A stretch of DNA of 64,000 bases from Glaciimonas sp. PCH181 (GTDB lineage: Bacteria > Pseudomonadota > Gammaproteobacteria > Burkholderiales > Burkholderiaceae_D): positions 310,001 to 374,000 of the forward strand of contig NZ_PYFP01000002.1 in the NCBI RefSeq assembly GCF_003056055.1. The letters run 5' to 3'. The notes under the pieces were generated by a model. The model ran no database searches. It saw nothing but the letters and a program-made list of their open reading frames with translations, and had not been told where the DNA came from. The position numbers and the translations under genes were made by a program. This document shows positions 9,301-18,460 of the stretch, one piece after another (the first letter of the stretch is position 1; every line of letters begins with the position of its first letter).

Positions 9301-9738
9301 GGTCATGCGCAGTTGCCGGTGATCATGGTATCGGCCAGCGCGATCGATGGCGGACCGGAACGTCTGGAAACGGCGCTGCATACCGATTTTGTCGTGAAGC
9401 CGGTATCGTTTAATGAACTGCTATATAAAATCCGGCTGCATCTGAAACTGGATTGGATTGCAGGACCAGCACCGACACCAGTGACGCTAGCCCCGTTGCC
9501 TGTGCAGACAAAAGTAATGTTTCTCTATCCGTCGCAAGAAAAGCTCGACGCGTTGCTGGCGCTGGGAGAGATCGGCTATGTCAAAGGTATTTTGCAACGG
9601 CTAGATGAGATCGCCGCACAAGATCAGGCGTATTTGCCCTTCACCAACGAGATGCGGGGCCTGGTAAAGCGGTTCCGGCTGAATGATTTTAATAACCGTA
9701 TTAAGGAGATGATGCGTGATGATGTCGACAAGGTTTGA
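6307..9738 (+). CDS. NCS1-type permease fused to hybrid histidine kinase (amide/urea sensor, inferred)
   Basis: A 1143-residue fusion. Residues about 1-490 form a multi-helix NCS1 (nucleobase:cation symporter) type permease; residues 508-546 form a Cys-rich module (CVICEKQF, AHCPAYQG, CSLCC, CNDRCK) that could bind a metal; then two membrane helices, a coiled coil, HisKA with His694 in MSHELRTPLN, HATPase_c (GTGLGLAI), a receiver with Asp980 in LLDISMP, and a helical C-terminal tail. I chose GTG at 6307, preceded by AAGAGGA; an earlier in-frame ATG at 6211 lies inside a palindrome and lacks a ribosome site. Transporter-kinase fusions such as CbrA sense or carry their ligand. Here the divergent urt-amiE operon suggests an amide, urea or related nitrogen signal. 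The next gene, a response regulator, overlaps its 3' end. Confidence 0.9.
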   Translation: MKAPATQRIVKVRRDYNTWVANETLEDYALRFTPRSFRKWSEFRLANTALGAVSFLALEAISGAITLSYGFTNAFWAIICVTLLFFLTGLPISYYAAKYGVDMDLLTRGAGFGYIGSTITSLIYASFTFIFFALEASIMAQAVELYFGLPLVLGYIICSLIVIPMVTYGITLINRLQMWTQPVWIVLLLLPYIAVLHKEPDAVANLMSFAGRAEDGTAFNVVLFGSAATVAFSLIAQIGEQVDFLRFLPEKTPANRVRWWSALLLAGPGWILIGAAKMLGGALLAYLAIQHEVPMEKAIEPTQMYLIGYRYVFSDPAWGLAAVAAFVVVSQIKINVTNAYAGSLAWSNFFARLTHSHPGRVVWLVFNVLIAVLLMELGVFNALEHVLGLYSLVAISWIGAVVSDLVINKPLGLSPPHIEFKRAHLYDINPVGVGAMLLASVLSGIAMAGVFGVVAKAMSPFIALGSALLIAPIIAWLTKGRYYIARPNTLMDETDTALNENTHAQLECVICEKQFETPDMAHCPAYQGAICSLCCSLDARCNDRCKTDARMPDQIFNALRRILPVRFTRKLNTRIGHYLIVFGLLSAGLALILWTLYYQQVVPVAGVASTPASMSEVFIKLFAVLIVVTGVGTWWLILTNESRKVAHEESERQTNLLLQEIEAHKQTDSELQRAKEAAEAANLAKSRFVTGMSHELRTPLNSILGYAQILQLDAALPAGRRDAVGVIRSSGEHLLSLIDGLLDIARIEAGKMRLASDEVPLNEFLDQIVDMIAPQAAEKGLQFQFDKGERMPEVVHADQKRLRQILINLLGNAVKFTDSGSVTLRVRYLREMAYFDIVDSGIGINAEDLTRIFLPFERSDAANLREDIGTGLGLAISSMLTHIMGGQLTVKSEIGIGSTFQLKIYLPQVNVPRPRLKLEDQMSGYRGARKRILIIDDQASQRAVLHAILSPLGFVIAQADSGAAGLAAIAAQLPDLVLLDISMPIMDGWAVCRTIRARGHAQLPVIMVSASAIDGGPERLETALHTDFVVKPVSFNELLYKIRLHLKLDWIAGPAPTPVTLAPLPVQTKVMFLYPSQEKLDALLALGEIGYVKGILQRLDEIAAQDQAYLPFTNEMRGLVKRFRLNDFNNRIKEMMRDDVDKV

Positions 9739-10408
9739 CAGACACGTGGTGCTGATCGTCGACGACGTGCCGGACAATCTGGCGGTGTTGTCGGATGCAT
9801 TGGATGAAAGCGGGCATATCGTGTTGGTCGCAACCGACGGTGCCAGCGCGCTGGAACGATTGCAACGTATTACCCCGGATTTGATTCTGCTGGACGCGGT
9901 AATGCCGGGCATGGATGGCTTTGAGACTTGCCGTCGGATCAAACTATTAAAACATGTCGATCACGTGCCGGTTGTGTTTATGACCGGGCTGACCGAGACC
10001 GAGCACGTGGTAAAGGGTTTTGAGGTCGGCGGGATCGATTACGTGACTAAACCGATACGCCCGCAAGAGGTGGTGGCCCGTATCGGTGCGCATATCAAGA
10101 CCGCGCGCATGATGGCGCAAGCCAAAGGCGTGATCGATGCGCTGGAAGAAAAAATGGCTGTGCAACCAGCTACCCTTTCGGCATCGGGATTGATACCAGC
10201 GTTGGAGCAATATCGGCTTACCCCGCGTGAAACCGATGTGCTGAACTGGTTGGCGAAGGGTAAAACCAATCGCGATATTGCGGAGATTCTGGGCATGAGC
10301 CCACGTACGGTGAACAAACATCTGGAGCACATTTTTATTAAGCTGGGAGTGGAAACCCGCTCTGCCGCCGCTGGCATGGCGCTTAATCGTCAGCAGGTCA
10401 GCCATTGA
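9716..10408 (+). CDS. LuxR/NarL-family response regulator, partner of the permease-kinase
   Basis: 230 residues: receiver domain with phosphoacceptor Asp60 (PDLILLDAVMPGMDG) and a conserved Lys in VTKPIRPQEV, then a LuxR-type helix-turn-helix at the C-terminus (LTPRETDVLNWLAKGKTN, RTVNKHLEHIFIKLG). It overlaps the kinase gene by 23 bp; AAGGAG at 9702-9707 serves a GTG at 9716 (or ATG at 9719). The overlap makes it the obvious phosphorelay partner, and its domain class fits the 7-2-7 palindromes upstream of urtA and of the kinase. Predicted to control the amide operon (inference). Confidence 0.92.
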   Translation: MMMSTRFDRHVVLIVDDVPDNLAVLSDALDESGHIVLVATDGASALERLQRITPDLILLDAVMPGMDGFETCRRIKLLKHVDHVPVVFMTGLTETEHVVKGFEVGGIDYVTKPIRPQEVVARIGAHIKTARMMAQAKGVIDALEEKMAVQPATLSASGLIPALEQYRLTPRETDVLNWLAKGKTNRDIAEILGMSPRTVNKHLEHIFIKLGVETRSAAAGMALNRQQVSH

Positions 10409-10455
10409 TGAATCATTGATCTGTCATTAGCAGCGCGGTATTGCGAAGACGAGGC

Positions 10456-10500
10456 TAGTCGGACCGCTGTCTATAGATAGACCAGATAGCCGACTATAAT
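10456..10500 (+). promoter_or_regulatory. Promoter with nested inverted repeats upstream of the 5'-nucleotidase
   Basis: A TATAAT box at 10495-10500 lies 33 bp before the nucleotidase ATG. GTCTAT-AG-ATAGAC (10469-10482) is a perfect 6-2-6 palindrome over the expected -35 region, and TAGTCGG (10456-10462) pairs with CCGACTA (10490-10496) around it. Could be an operator or a transcript hairpin; no regulator assigned. Confidence 0.45.
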
Positions 10501-10532
10501 GAGCAATCAATTTCTTTGCTCGACCAACGTCC

Positions 10533-11474
10533 ATGCCCTTTTCTCTCGATAAACTGCTCGTCATCGGTATTTCTTCCCGCGCCTTGTTTGATCTGGAAGC
10601 GGAAGAAGCTATTTTTCGCACGCAGGGGTTAGCGGCGTATCAGCAGCATCAACTACTGAATGAAAATCAGATTCTGAAACCCGGCGCGGCGTTTGCGCTG
10701 GTCAAGGCGTTGCTGAAGTTAAACAAACTGACCCCAGATCAACGTTTGGTCGAAGTCGTGATTATGTCGCGCAATTCGTCCGAAACGTCGATGCGCATTT
10801 TTAACGCAATCAAACATTACGAGCTGGATATCACACGGGCAGTATTGTCCGGCGGCGCGTCGCTGGCACCTTATCTGCATGCCTTTAATGTCAGCCTATT
10901 TTTGTCGCTGCATGAAGATGACGTGCAGGCGGCCATCAATTCGGATACACCCGCTGCGCTGCTGTATCAAATGCCGATCCATCAAAGTGCTGACGGCGAC
11001 GTTCAGGAGCTGGATCAGATTCGCATCGCATTTGACGGCGATGCGGTGATCTTTTCGGATGAATCAGAGCGCATTTTTCAAGCCAGAGGGATTGAAGCTT
11101 TTGAGCAGCACGAGCGTGAAAACGCGTTGAAACCGCTGCCAAAAGGTCCCTTCGCACGATTGCTGATGGCGTTATCGTTTATTCAGAGCAATTTCAAAAA
11201 TCCCGATGGCCGCGCTGCGCCGATCCGTACCGCGCTGGTGACGGCACGTTCGTCGCCAGCCCACGAACGGGTGATCCGCACATTACGCGCCTGGGATGTC
11301 ACCATTGATGAAACGTTCTTCATGGGCGGCGTCGCCAAATCAGACGTGCTGGCTGCCTTCAGACCGCACATGTTTTTTGACGATCAACCCGGTCACTGCG
11401 AACGCGCATCGCCGCACGTGCAGACCGGCCGGGTGCCGATTAAATGGCAAGAAAATAAAGACGCAGCGGATTGA
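10533..11474 (+). CDS. 5'-nucleotidase, cytosolic cN-I type
   Basis: 313-residue protein of the family related to cytosolic 5'-nucleotidase I (Pfam 5-nucleotidase), which removes the phosphate from nucleoside monophosphates. The HAD-like first motif FDGDAVIFSDE is at residues 167-177, and the SGGASLAPYL and FFMGGVAKSDVL segments are typical of the family. It is monocistronic, with its own promoter, and is followed by a convergent acyl-CoA ligase 30 bp away. Preferred nucleotide cannot be deduced. Confidence 0.85.
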   Translation: MPFSLDKLLVIGISSRALFDLEAEEAIFRTQGLAAYQQHQLLNENQILKPGAAFALVKALLKLNKLTPDQRLVEVVIMSRNSSETSMRIFNAIKHYELDITRAVLSGGASLAPYLHAFNVSLFLSLHEDDVQAAINSDTPAALLYQMPIHQSADGDVQELDQIRIAFDGDAVIFSDESERIFQARGIEAFEQHERENALKPLPKGPFARLLMALSFIQSNFKNPDGRAAPIRTALVTARSSPAHERVIRTLRAWDVTIDETFFMGGVAKSDVLAAFRPHMFFDDQPGHCERASPHVQTGRVPIKWQENKDAAD

Positions 11475-11504
11475 TAACACTAGCCTGCGCCTATTTTCTC
11501 GCAA

Positions 11505-13157
<1,653 letters not shown>

Positions 13158-13401
13158 TTGCGTCTCCGGTAACGACATTTGCGGCAGCGCTGAAAAATCA
13201 GCGCTGAACCGTCAGCACATTTACATTTTGATCAAGACTGATATTACTAGGACTTATCGCCACTTCACTAGGAAAAAATAGGGTTGCTGTGGCGGCTTGT
13301 TTGGGACTTGCCAGTGGCCTCATTGATGTTAAGGAATAGCGTGAGGCAGAATTGCATGTCCACTATCGCTAAATCGTCGGCAGGGTGAATATTTGATCGA
13401 A

Positions 13402-13446
13402 AAAAAGCCCGGATTATCGCGTTTAGGCGAAAAATCCGGGCTTTTT
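13402..13446 (-). terminator. Intrinsic terminator downstream of maeB
   Basis: AAAAAGCCCGGATT (13402-13415) pairs with AATCCGGGCTTTTT (13433-13446), a 14 bp stem with A-run and T-run on opposite sides, so it can work in both directions. It lies just past the maeB stop on the minus strand. Confidence 0.85.
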
Positions 13447-13531
13447 ATCCGTTCTGTATGCGAAAACTTAGCTTGCCGCACACAGAACTACTATTACGGC
13501 CTGCGATTACGCAAGCCTGAGCACTTTACAA

Positions 13532-15844
13532 TCAACGCTCAGAAATGGCATCCACTACACACAACGCTGTCATATTGACGATACGACGGACCGTCGCCGA
13601 TGGCGTCAGAATGTGTACCGGCTTGGCGCAACCCAACAGAATTGGACCGACTGCGACACCGTTACCGGAAGTCGTTTTCAGCAAGTTATAGGCGATATTG
13701 GCAGCGTCGATGTTAGGCATCACGACCAAATTAGCGTCTGCTGTCAAGGTTGAATCTGGCATTACTTTTTTCAGTAAAGCCCGATCCAAAGCTGTATCGC
13801 CATGCATTTCACCGTCGATTTCCAGATCCGGCGCACGTTCACGCACAATCGCTAACGCCTTACGCATTTTTTGCGCAGACGCACTATTGCTGGAGCCGAA
13901 ATTGGAATGCGACAGCAACGCTGCGTGTGGCTTGATACCGAAACGCTGCATTTCTTCCGCTGCCAGAATCGTGATTTCTGCAATTTGTTCAGCAGTTGGA
14001 TTTTCATTGACGTGCGTATCGACTATCACCAATTGGCGATTCGACAAAATCAATGCATTCATCGCTGCGTAGACATTAACGCCCTCACGACGGCCTAATA
14101 CTTTGTCGATGTAGGTCAAATGCAAATCATGCGTTCCGTAGGTGCCGCAGATCATGCCGTCAGCATGGCCCTTGTGAATTGCCATCGAACCGATCAGGGT
14201 ATGACGGCGACGCATTTCAAGCTTTGCGTATTGCTCGGTCACGCCTTGACGCTTGGTCATTGCCAGGAATGTCTGCCAGTAATCGCGATAGCGCTCGTCG
14301 AAGTCAGGATTGATGACTTCAAAATCGACATCGACTTTGAGGCGTAAACCGAAACGCTCGATACGCTGCTGCAACACGGCAGGACGACCGACCAGAATCG
14401 GTTTAGCCAGGTCTTCATCGACCACGATTTGGACCGCACGCAGTACGCGCTCTTCTTCACCTTCGGCAAAAACAATCCGTTTTTTCCCAGCCGGTGCTTT
14501 CTTGGCAATCTGGAACAGCGGACGCATGAAAGTACCGCTGTGATACACGAACTGTTGCAAGCGGCCGATATAGGCATCCATATCCGAAATCGGACGCGAA
14601 GCCACGCCAGATGCTTCAGCGGCTTTTGCAACGGCTGGCGCGATCTTGATCATCAGACGTGGATCGAATGGCTTCGGAATAATGTAATCCGGGCCGAATG
14701 ACATATTTGCGATACCGTAGGTTGCCGCGACAACATCCGACTGCTCGGCTTGCGCCAGTTCTGCAATCGCGTGGACAACCGCGATTTCCATCTCACGCGT
14801 AATAGTGGTTGCACCGCAATCCAACGCGCCACGGAAAATGTACGGGAAACACAATACGTTATTAACCTGGTTTGGATAATCCGAACGACCGGTTGCCATG
14901 ATGACGTCATCGCGTACTTCTTTGACATCTTCGGGAAGAATTTCAGGATTTGGATTTGCCAGCGCCAATACGATAGGACGCGGTCCCATTACCTTGACCA
15001 TATCTTGCTTAAGCACGCCGCCAGCGGACAGGCCAAGGAAAATATCTGCACCCGGCATCAGATCAGCCAGTTTGCGGGCATCGGTTTTGCGGGCGAAACG
15101 CAATTTGTCCGGATCCATCAGTTCGACCCGGCCTTCGTAGACCACGCCAGCCAGATCGGTGACGAAAATATTTTCAATCGGGAAGCCAAGATCAACGATC
15201 AGGTCAAGACAGGCAAGCGCTGCAGCGCCCGCACCGGAGACAACCAATTTGCAATTTTTGATATCTTTACCGACGACTTTCAGACCATTCAGAATCGCCG
15301 CGCCGACAATAATCGCAGTGCCGTGCTGATCGTCATGGAAGACCGGGATCTTCATGCGATCGCGCAATTTACGCTCAATTTCAAAGCATTCCGGCGCTTT
15401 GATGTCTTCCAGGTTAATACCACCGAAAGTCGGCTCCAGCGAGGCGATGATGTCGCACAGTTTGTCTGGATCGGTTTCGTTAATTTCGATATCGAAAACG
15501 TCGATACCGGCGAATTTCTTGAATAGAACGCCCTTGCCTTCCATCACTGGCTTCGATGCCAGCGGGCCGATATTACCCAGGCCAAGAACAGCAGTGCCGT
15601 TGGTGATGACGGCAACCAGATTGCCACGCGCTGTATAGCGGAATGCATTGGCCGGGTCGGCGACGATTTCTTCGCACGCGGCAGCAACGCCGGGAGAGTA
15701 GGCCAACGCCAGATCGCGCTGCGTGGTCAATGTCTTGGTCGCAGTAACGCTGATCTTGCCCGGCGTCGGGAACTCATGATATTCAAGTGCAGCTTGACGC
15801 AATTGTTGGCGAAGTTCTTCTTTTGTATCAATCATCGAATCCAT
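13532..15844 (-). CDS. maeB: NADP-dependent malic enzyme with phosphotransacetylase-like domain
   Basis: Oxidative decarboxylation of malate to pyruvate with NADPH formation. Residues about 1-430 form the malic enzyme domain ([44 protein letters not shown]); residues about 440-771 form the phosphate acetyl/butyryl-transferase-like domain that is usually regulatory rather than catalytic. 771 residues is normal for MaeB. The ATG at 15842-15844 is preceded by GGGGA; a longer frame to 15898 is less likely. Transcribed alone and ended by a strong terminator. Confidence 0.93.
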   Translation of the reverse strand: MDSMIDTKEELRQQLRQAALEYHEFPTPGKISVTATKTLTTQRDLALAYSPGVAAACEEIVADPANAFRYTARGNLVAVITNGTAVLGLGNIGPLASKPVMEGKGVLFKKFAGIDVFDIEINETDPDKLCDIIASLEPTFGGINLEDIKAPECFEIERKLRDRMKIPVFHDDQHGTAIIVGAAILNGLKVVGKDIKNCKLVVSGAGAAALACLDLIVDLGFPIENIFVTDLAGVVYEGRVELMDPDKLRFARKTDARKLADLMPGADIFLGLSAGGVLKQDMVKVMGPRPIVLALANPNPEILPEDVKEVRDDVIMATGRSDYPNQVNNVLCFPYIFRGALDCGATTITREMEIAVVHAIAELAQAEQSDVVAATYGIANMSFGPDYIIPKPFDPRLMIKIAPAVAKAAEASGVASRPISDMDAYIGRLQQFVYHSGTFMRPLFQIAKKAPAGKKRIVFAEGEEERVLRAVQIVVDEDLAKPILVGRPAVLQQRIERFGLRLKVDVDFEVINPDFDERYRDYWQTFLAMTKRQGVTEQYAKLEMRRRHTLIGSMAIHKGHADGMICGTYGTHDLHLTYIDKVLGRREGVNVYAAMNALILSNRQLVIVDTHVNENPTAEQIAEITILAAEEMQRFGIKPHAALLSHSNFGSSNSASAQKMRKALAIVRERAPDLEIDGEMHGDTALDRALLKKVMPDSTLTADANLVVMPNIDAANIAYNLLKTTSGNGVAVGPILLGCAKPVHILTPSATVRRIVNMTALCVVDAISER

Positions 15845-16159
15845 GCTGCTGTCCCCAAATAGTTCATGTGAAAGGACGGTAATTCTAGCAGACTGCACGC
15901 GTCAACTTATGCGTTTTTGGTATGAACTGCCTCTCTCATAAGTACAATCCACATCGCCATTTTTGTGTATGCGGACCACGGCAGTCAAAGAAAAAAACTA
16001 TGATCAATAAATACTAAATAATCAATATCTATCAAGCAACAATGTGTCATCATCGTATTTAACCGATGGCGAACATTGATTAAAGAACAGGCATTCGCCC
16101 TAGCCGGTTCCGCGAATCCGCATTATCATCACGCCCAACCGACTCACTCAGAAACCATC

Positions 16160-17341
16160 ATGAAACCAATCATCATCATCGGCGCGGGCATGGCCGCCTA
16201 TACCCTAGCCCGCGAATTACGCCGTCTGGACAAAGTTATTCCATTGACAATCATTACCGCAGACGACGGCGGTTATTACTCAAAACCGATGCTGTCGAAT
16301 GCGTTCGCACAAAAGAAAGTCGCCGCGCAACTGATCACGCAAAGCGCCACCCAAATGGCCGAGCAACTACAAGCCACTGTCCTCCCTGGCGTGCAAGTCA
16401 ACAACATCGACAGCACCGCCAAGATACTAGACACCAGCGCCGGTCCGTTCGAATACGACAAACTAGTCCTGGCCGTAGGCGCACAACCGATCCGCCTACA
16501 CATCGACGGCGACGCCAGCGACACCGTACTGTCAGTCAATCACATCATCGACTACGCCACATTCCGCACCAAACTACTACCGGAACACCGCGCCTCAGCC
16601 CGCGTAACCATTCTGGGCGCAGGCCTGATAGGTTGCGAATTCGCCGACGACCTCGCAGCCCACGGCCACGCAATCACCCTGATCGACCCGAACGCCCTGC
16701 CATTAGCAGCCCTGGCAGCCCCGGCATTATCCCAAGGCCTGCAAAAAGCCCTGACCTCACGCGGCATAAATCTGCACCTAGGCACAACGGCCACCCGCAT
16801 CGACCACGCTGGCGAAGCCCTGCAAGTAACACTAGCCAACGGCGAAACAATCACCACAGACGTAGTCCTGACCGCAGTAGGCCTGCGTCCAGACCTAAGA
16901 CTAGCCACAGCCGCCCAATTAAAAACCGACCGCGGCATCTTAGTAGATGACCACGGCTGCACCAGCGCAGCAGACATCTACGCCCTAGGCGACTGCGCCG
17001 AATACCGCCTAGACAACCAAGGTCGCACCAGTCCCCTACCCTACATAGCCCCAATAATGAGCGCCGCCCGCGCCATAGCAAAAACCCTCACCGGCGAAAA
17101 CACCCAAATAGAACTAAAAGATGCCCCGGTAATCGTCAAAACTCCAAGCTATCCACTAGCACTGGTCCCACCACCACGCCACGCAATCGAAGGCGGCCGC
17201 TGGGAAACAGAGCAAGACGGCGAAAAAACCATCTGCCGCTTCTTCAACGCAGAAAACATCATGGTAGGTTTTGGCGTAGCCCCGCAAGAAGCCAAAGCAA
17301 GACAAGCATTACTAGCAGCGCTAGGAACGAAAGCGGATTAA
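16160..17341 (+). CDS. FAD-dependent pyridine nucleotide-disulphide oxidoreductase, rubredoxin reductase-like
   Basis: 393 residues with the FAD-binding GAGMAAY at the N-terminus, a second Rossmann motif (ILGAGLIGCEFADDLAAHG) for NAD(P)H, and the DIYALGDCAEY motif that contacts FAD. Length and layout match rubredoxin-NAD(+) reductases (RubB/AlkT), which reduce rubredoxin for alkane hydroxylases. No rubredoxin gene is adjacent, so the electron acceptor is open; ferredoxin reductases are the alternative. I start at ATG 16160 (MKPIIIIGAG); the upstream 28-codon extension starts at TTG. The 3' half is unusually rich in A and C on the coding strand and uses many rare CTA leucine codons. Confidence 0.85.
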   Translation: MKPIIIIGAGMAAYTLARELRRLDKVIPLTIITADDGGYYSKPMLSNAFAQKKVAAQLITQSATQMAEQLQATVLPGVQVNNIDSTAKILDTSAGPFEYDKLVLAVGAQPIRLHIDGDASDTVLSVNHIIDYATFRTKLLPEHRASARVTILGAGLIGCEFADDLAAHGHAITLIDPNALPLAALAAPALSQGLQKALTSRGINLHLGTTATRIDHAGEALQVTLANGETITTDVVLTAVGLRPDLRLATAAQLKTDRGILVDDHGCTSAADIYALGDCAEYRLDNQGRTSPLPYIAPIMSAARAIAKTLTGENTQIELKDAPVIVKTPSYPLALVPPPRHAIEGGRWETEQDGEKTICRFFNAENIMVGFGVAPQEAKARQALLAALGTKAD

Positions 17342-17717
17342 ATCAGTTGAAGTAGATGCGACAAGCGCAGCCAAAGTTGAAATTGTTTTTGAAGTAGCAG
17401 CTGCGGTTGCTGTTGAAGTGGCAGTTGACCTAGCCGTCATGGGGCGCTGCCGAATTTTTTAGCTGTCACTCGGAAATAGGCGGGAAACACGTTTGAGCGC
17501 AGCGAGTTGGTTTCTCGGCCCTCGGGATGGCTAAAAAGTTTGGGAATCCGAAGGGCAGCGTCTTGGCGGTCGCCTTCTTTTTGGTCGCGTTTTCTGCGAG
17601 GGCGCCTAGCTGAAGCAAGAACAAAGTGACCGGCTGCCGGGCCGCCACCAGCAAGCATCCACGGAGAGCAAACCCTAATAAATAAAACAGACTAATGTAA
17701 CTAAGCCAAACTAAACC
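17342..17717. repeat. Gene-free stretch with a probable extragenic repeat element (about 17437-17660)
   Basis: No coding sequence is credible here. On the minus strand 17437-17658 gives an Arg-rich reading frame (RKRDQKEGDR, HPEGRETNSLRSN) of the sort that appears as a false ORF in dispersed noncoding elements of betaproteobacteria. GC is higher than in the flanks. Only one copy is in this window, so the repeat status is inference from pattern memory. Confidence 0.35.
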
Positions 17718-18404
17718 CTATATATCAGTCCACATCCGCAACAAATTATGATAACTCCCAGTCAACTGCACCAAAGCATGAGCATCCCCCCCGCTTTGAT
17801 TCAGCCTCTGAATCGCACTATCCAAATCAAACAACAAAGTCCTTTGCGCATCATCCCGAATCATACTTTGCACCCAAAAGAATGAAGCCAACCGCGTCCC
17901 CCGCGTAACCGGTTTAACCTGATGCAAACTACTAGCCGGATAAACAATCATATGCCCAGCGGGAAGCTTAACCGTATGCACCCCATACGTATCCTCCACC
18001 AGCAACTCACCACCATCATAAGAATCCGGCTCACTCAGAAATAACGTCACCGAAATATCCGTACGTATTTTGGCTCGACTCCCAGGCACCAACCGCACCG
18101 CCCCATCCACATGGCTACCAAACTCCATCCCCCCCTGATACAAATTAAACATAGGCGGATAAACATGATGCGGCAGCGTAGCGCTAATAAAAAGCGGATG
18201 CCGTTCCAACTCAGCCAAAATAAGATCACCCAGCTCAATAGCAACCGGCGCATGCTCATTAATTTGCAGATTACGCTTAACCTGCGCACCCTGATGACCA
18301 GCTGTAGCACGACCGTCAACCCATGCATCCCCGGCAGCATTGAGCTTATCTCGCACCAAAGAAAGTTGCTCGGCACTCAATACGTTGGGGATAGTTAACA
18401 GCAT
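17718..18404 (-). CDS. piuC: Fe(II)/2-oxoglutarate-dependent dioxygenase, PiuC/PKHD-type hydroxylase
   Basis: 228 residues. The 2-His-1-carboxylate iron triad is visible: HVD in [11 protein letters not shown], and a distal His in [14 protein letters not shown] whose Arg should bind 2-oxoglutarate. The N-terminus [14 protein letters not shown] is typical of PiuC/YbiX proteins. It lies 56 bp after the catecholate receptor gene on the same strand, the piuA-piuC order known from Pseudomonas, and is probably co-transcribed under iron control. Its physiological substrate is not established. Confidence 0.9.
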   Translation of the reverse strand: MLLTIPNVLSAEQLSLVRDKLNAAGDAWVDGRATAGHQGAQVKRNLQINEHAPVAIELGDLILAELERHPLFISATLPHHVYPPMFNLYQGGMEFGSHVDGAVRLVPGSRAKIRTDISVTLFLSEPDSYDGGELLVEDTYGVHTVKLPAGHMIVYPASSLHQVKPVTRGTRLASFFWVQSMIRDDAQRTLLFDLDSAIQRLNQSGGDAHALVQLTGSYHNLLRMWTDI

Positions 18405-18422
18405 GGGAAAACAGCCTTAATA

Positions 18423-18451
18423 AAAAACAACGAAAAACAACGAAAAACAAT
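18423..18451. repeat. Short tandem AACAACGAAA repeats between piuA and piuC
   Basis: Three near-copies of AAAAACAACG sit in the 56 bp gap between the receptor and piuC. Too short to interpret; slippage here would change only spacing within the operon. Confidence 0.4.
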
Positions 18452-18460
18452 TAAAAGTAA

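Noticed and set aside
14750..15526. 258-codon plus-strand frame
   Set aside because: Antisense to maeB with no recognisable domain.
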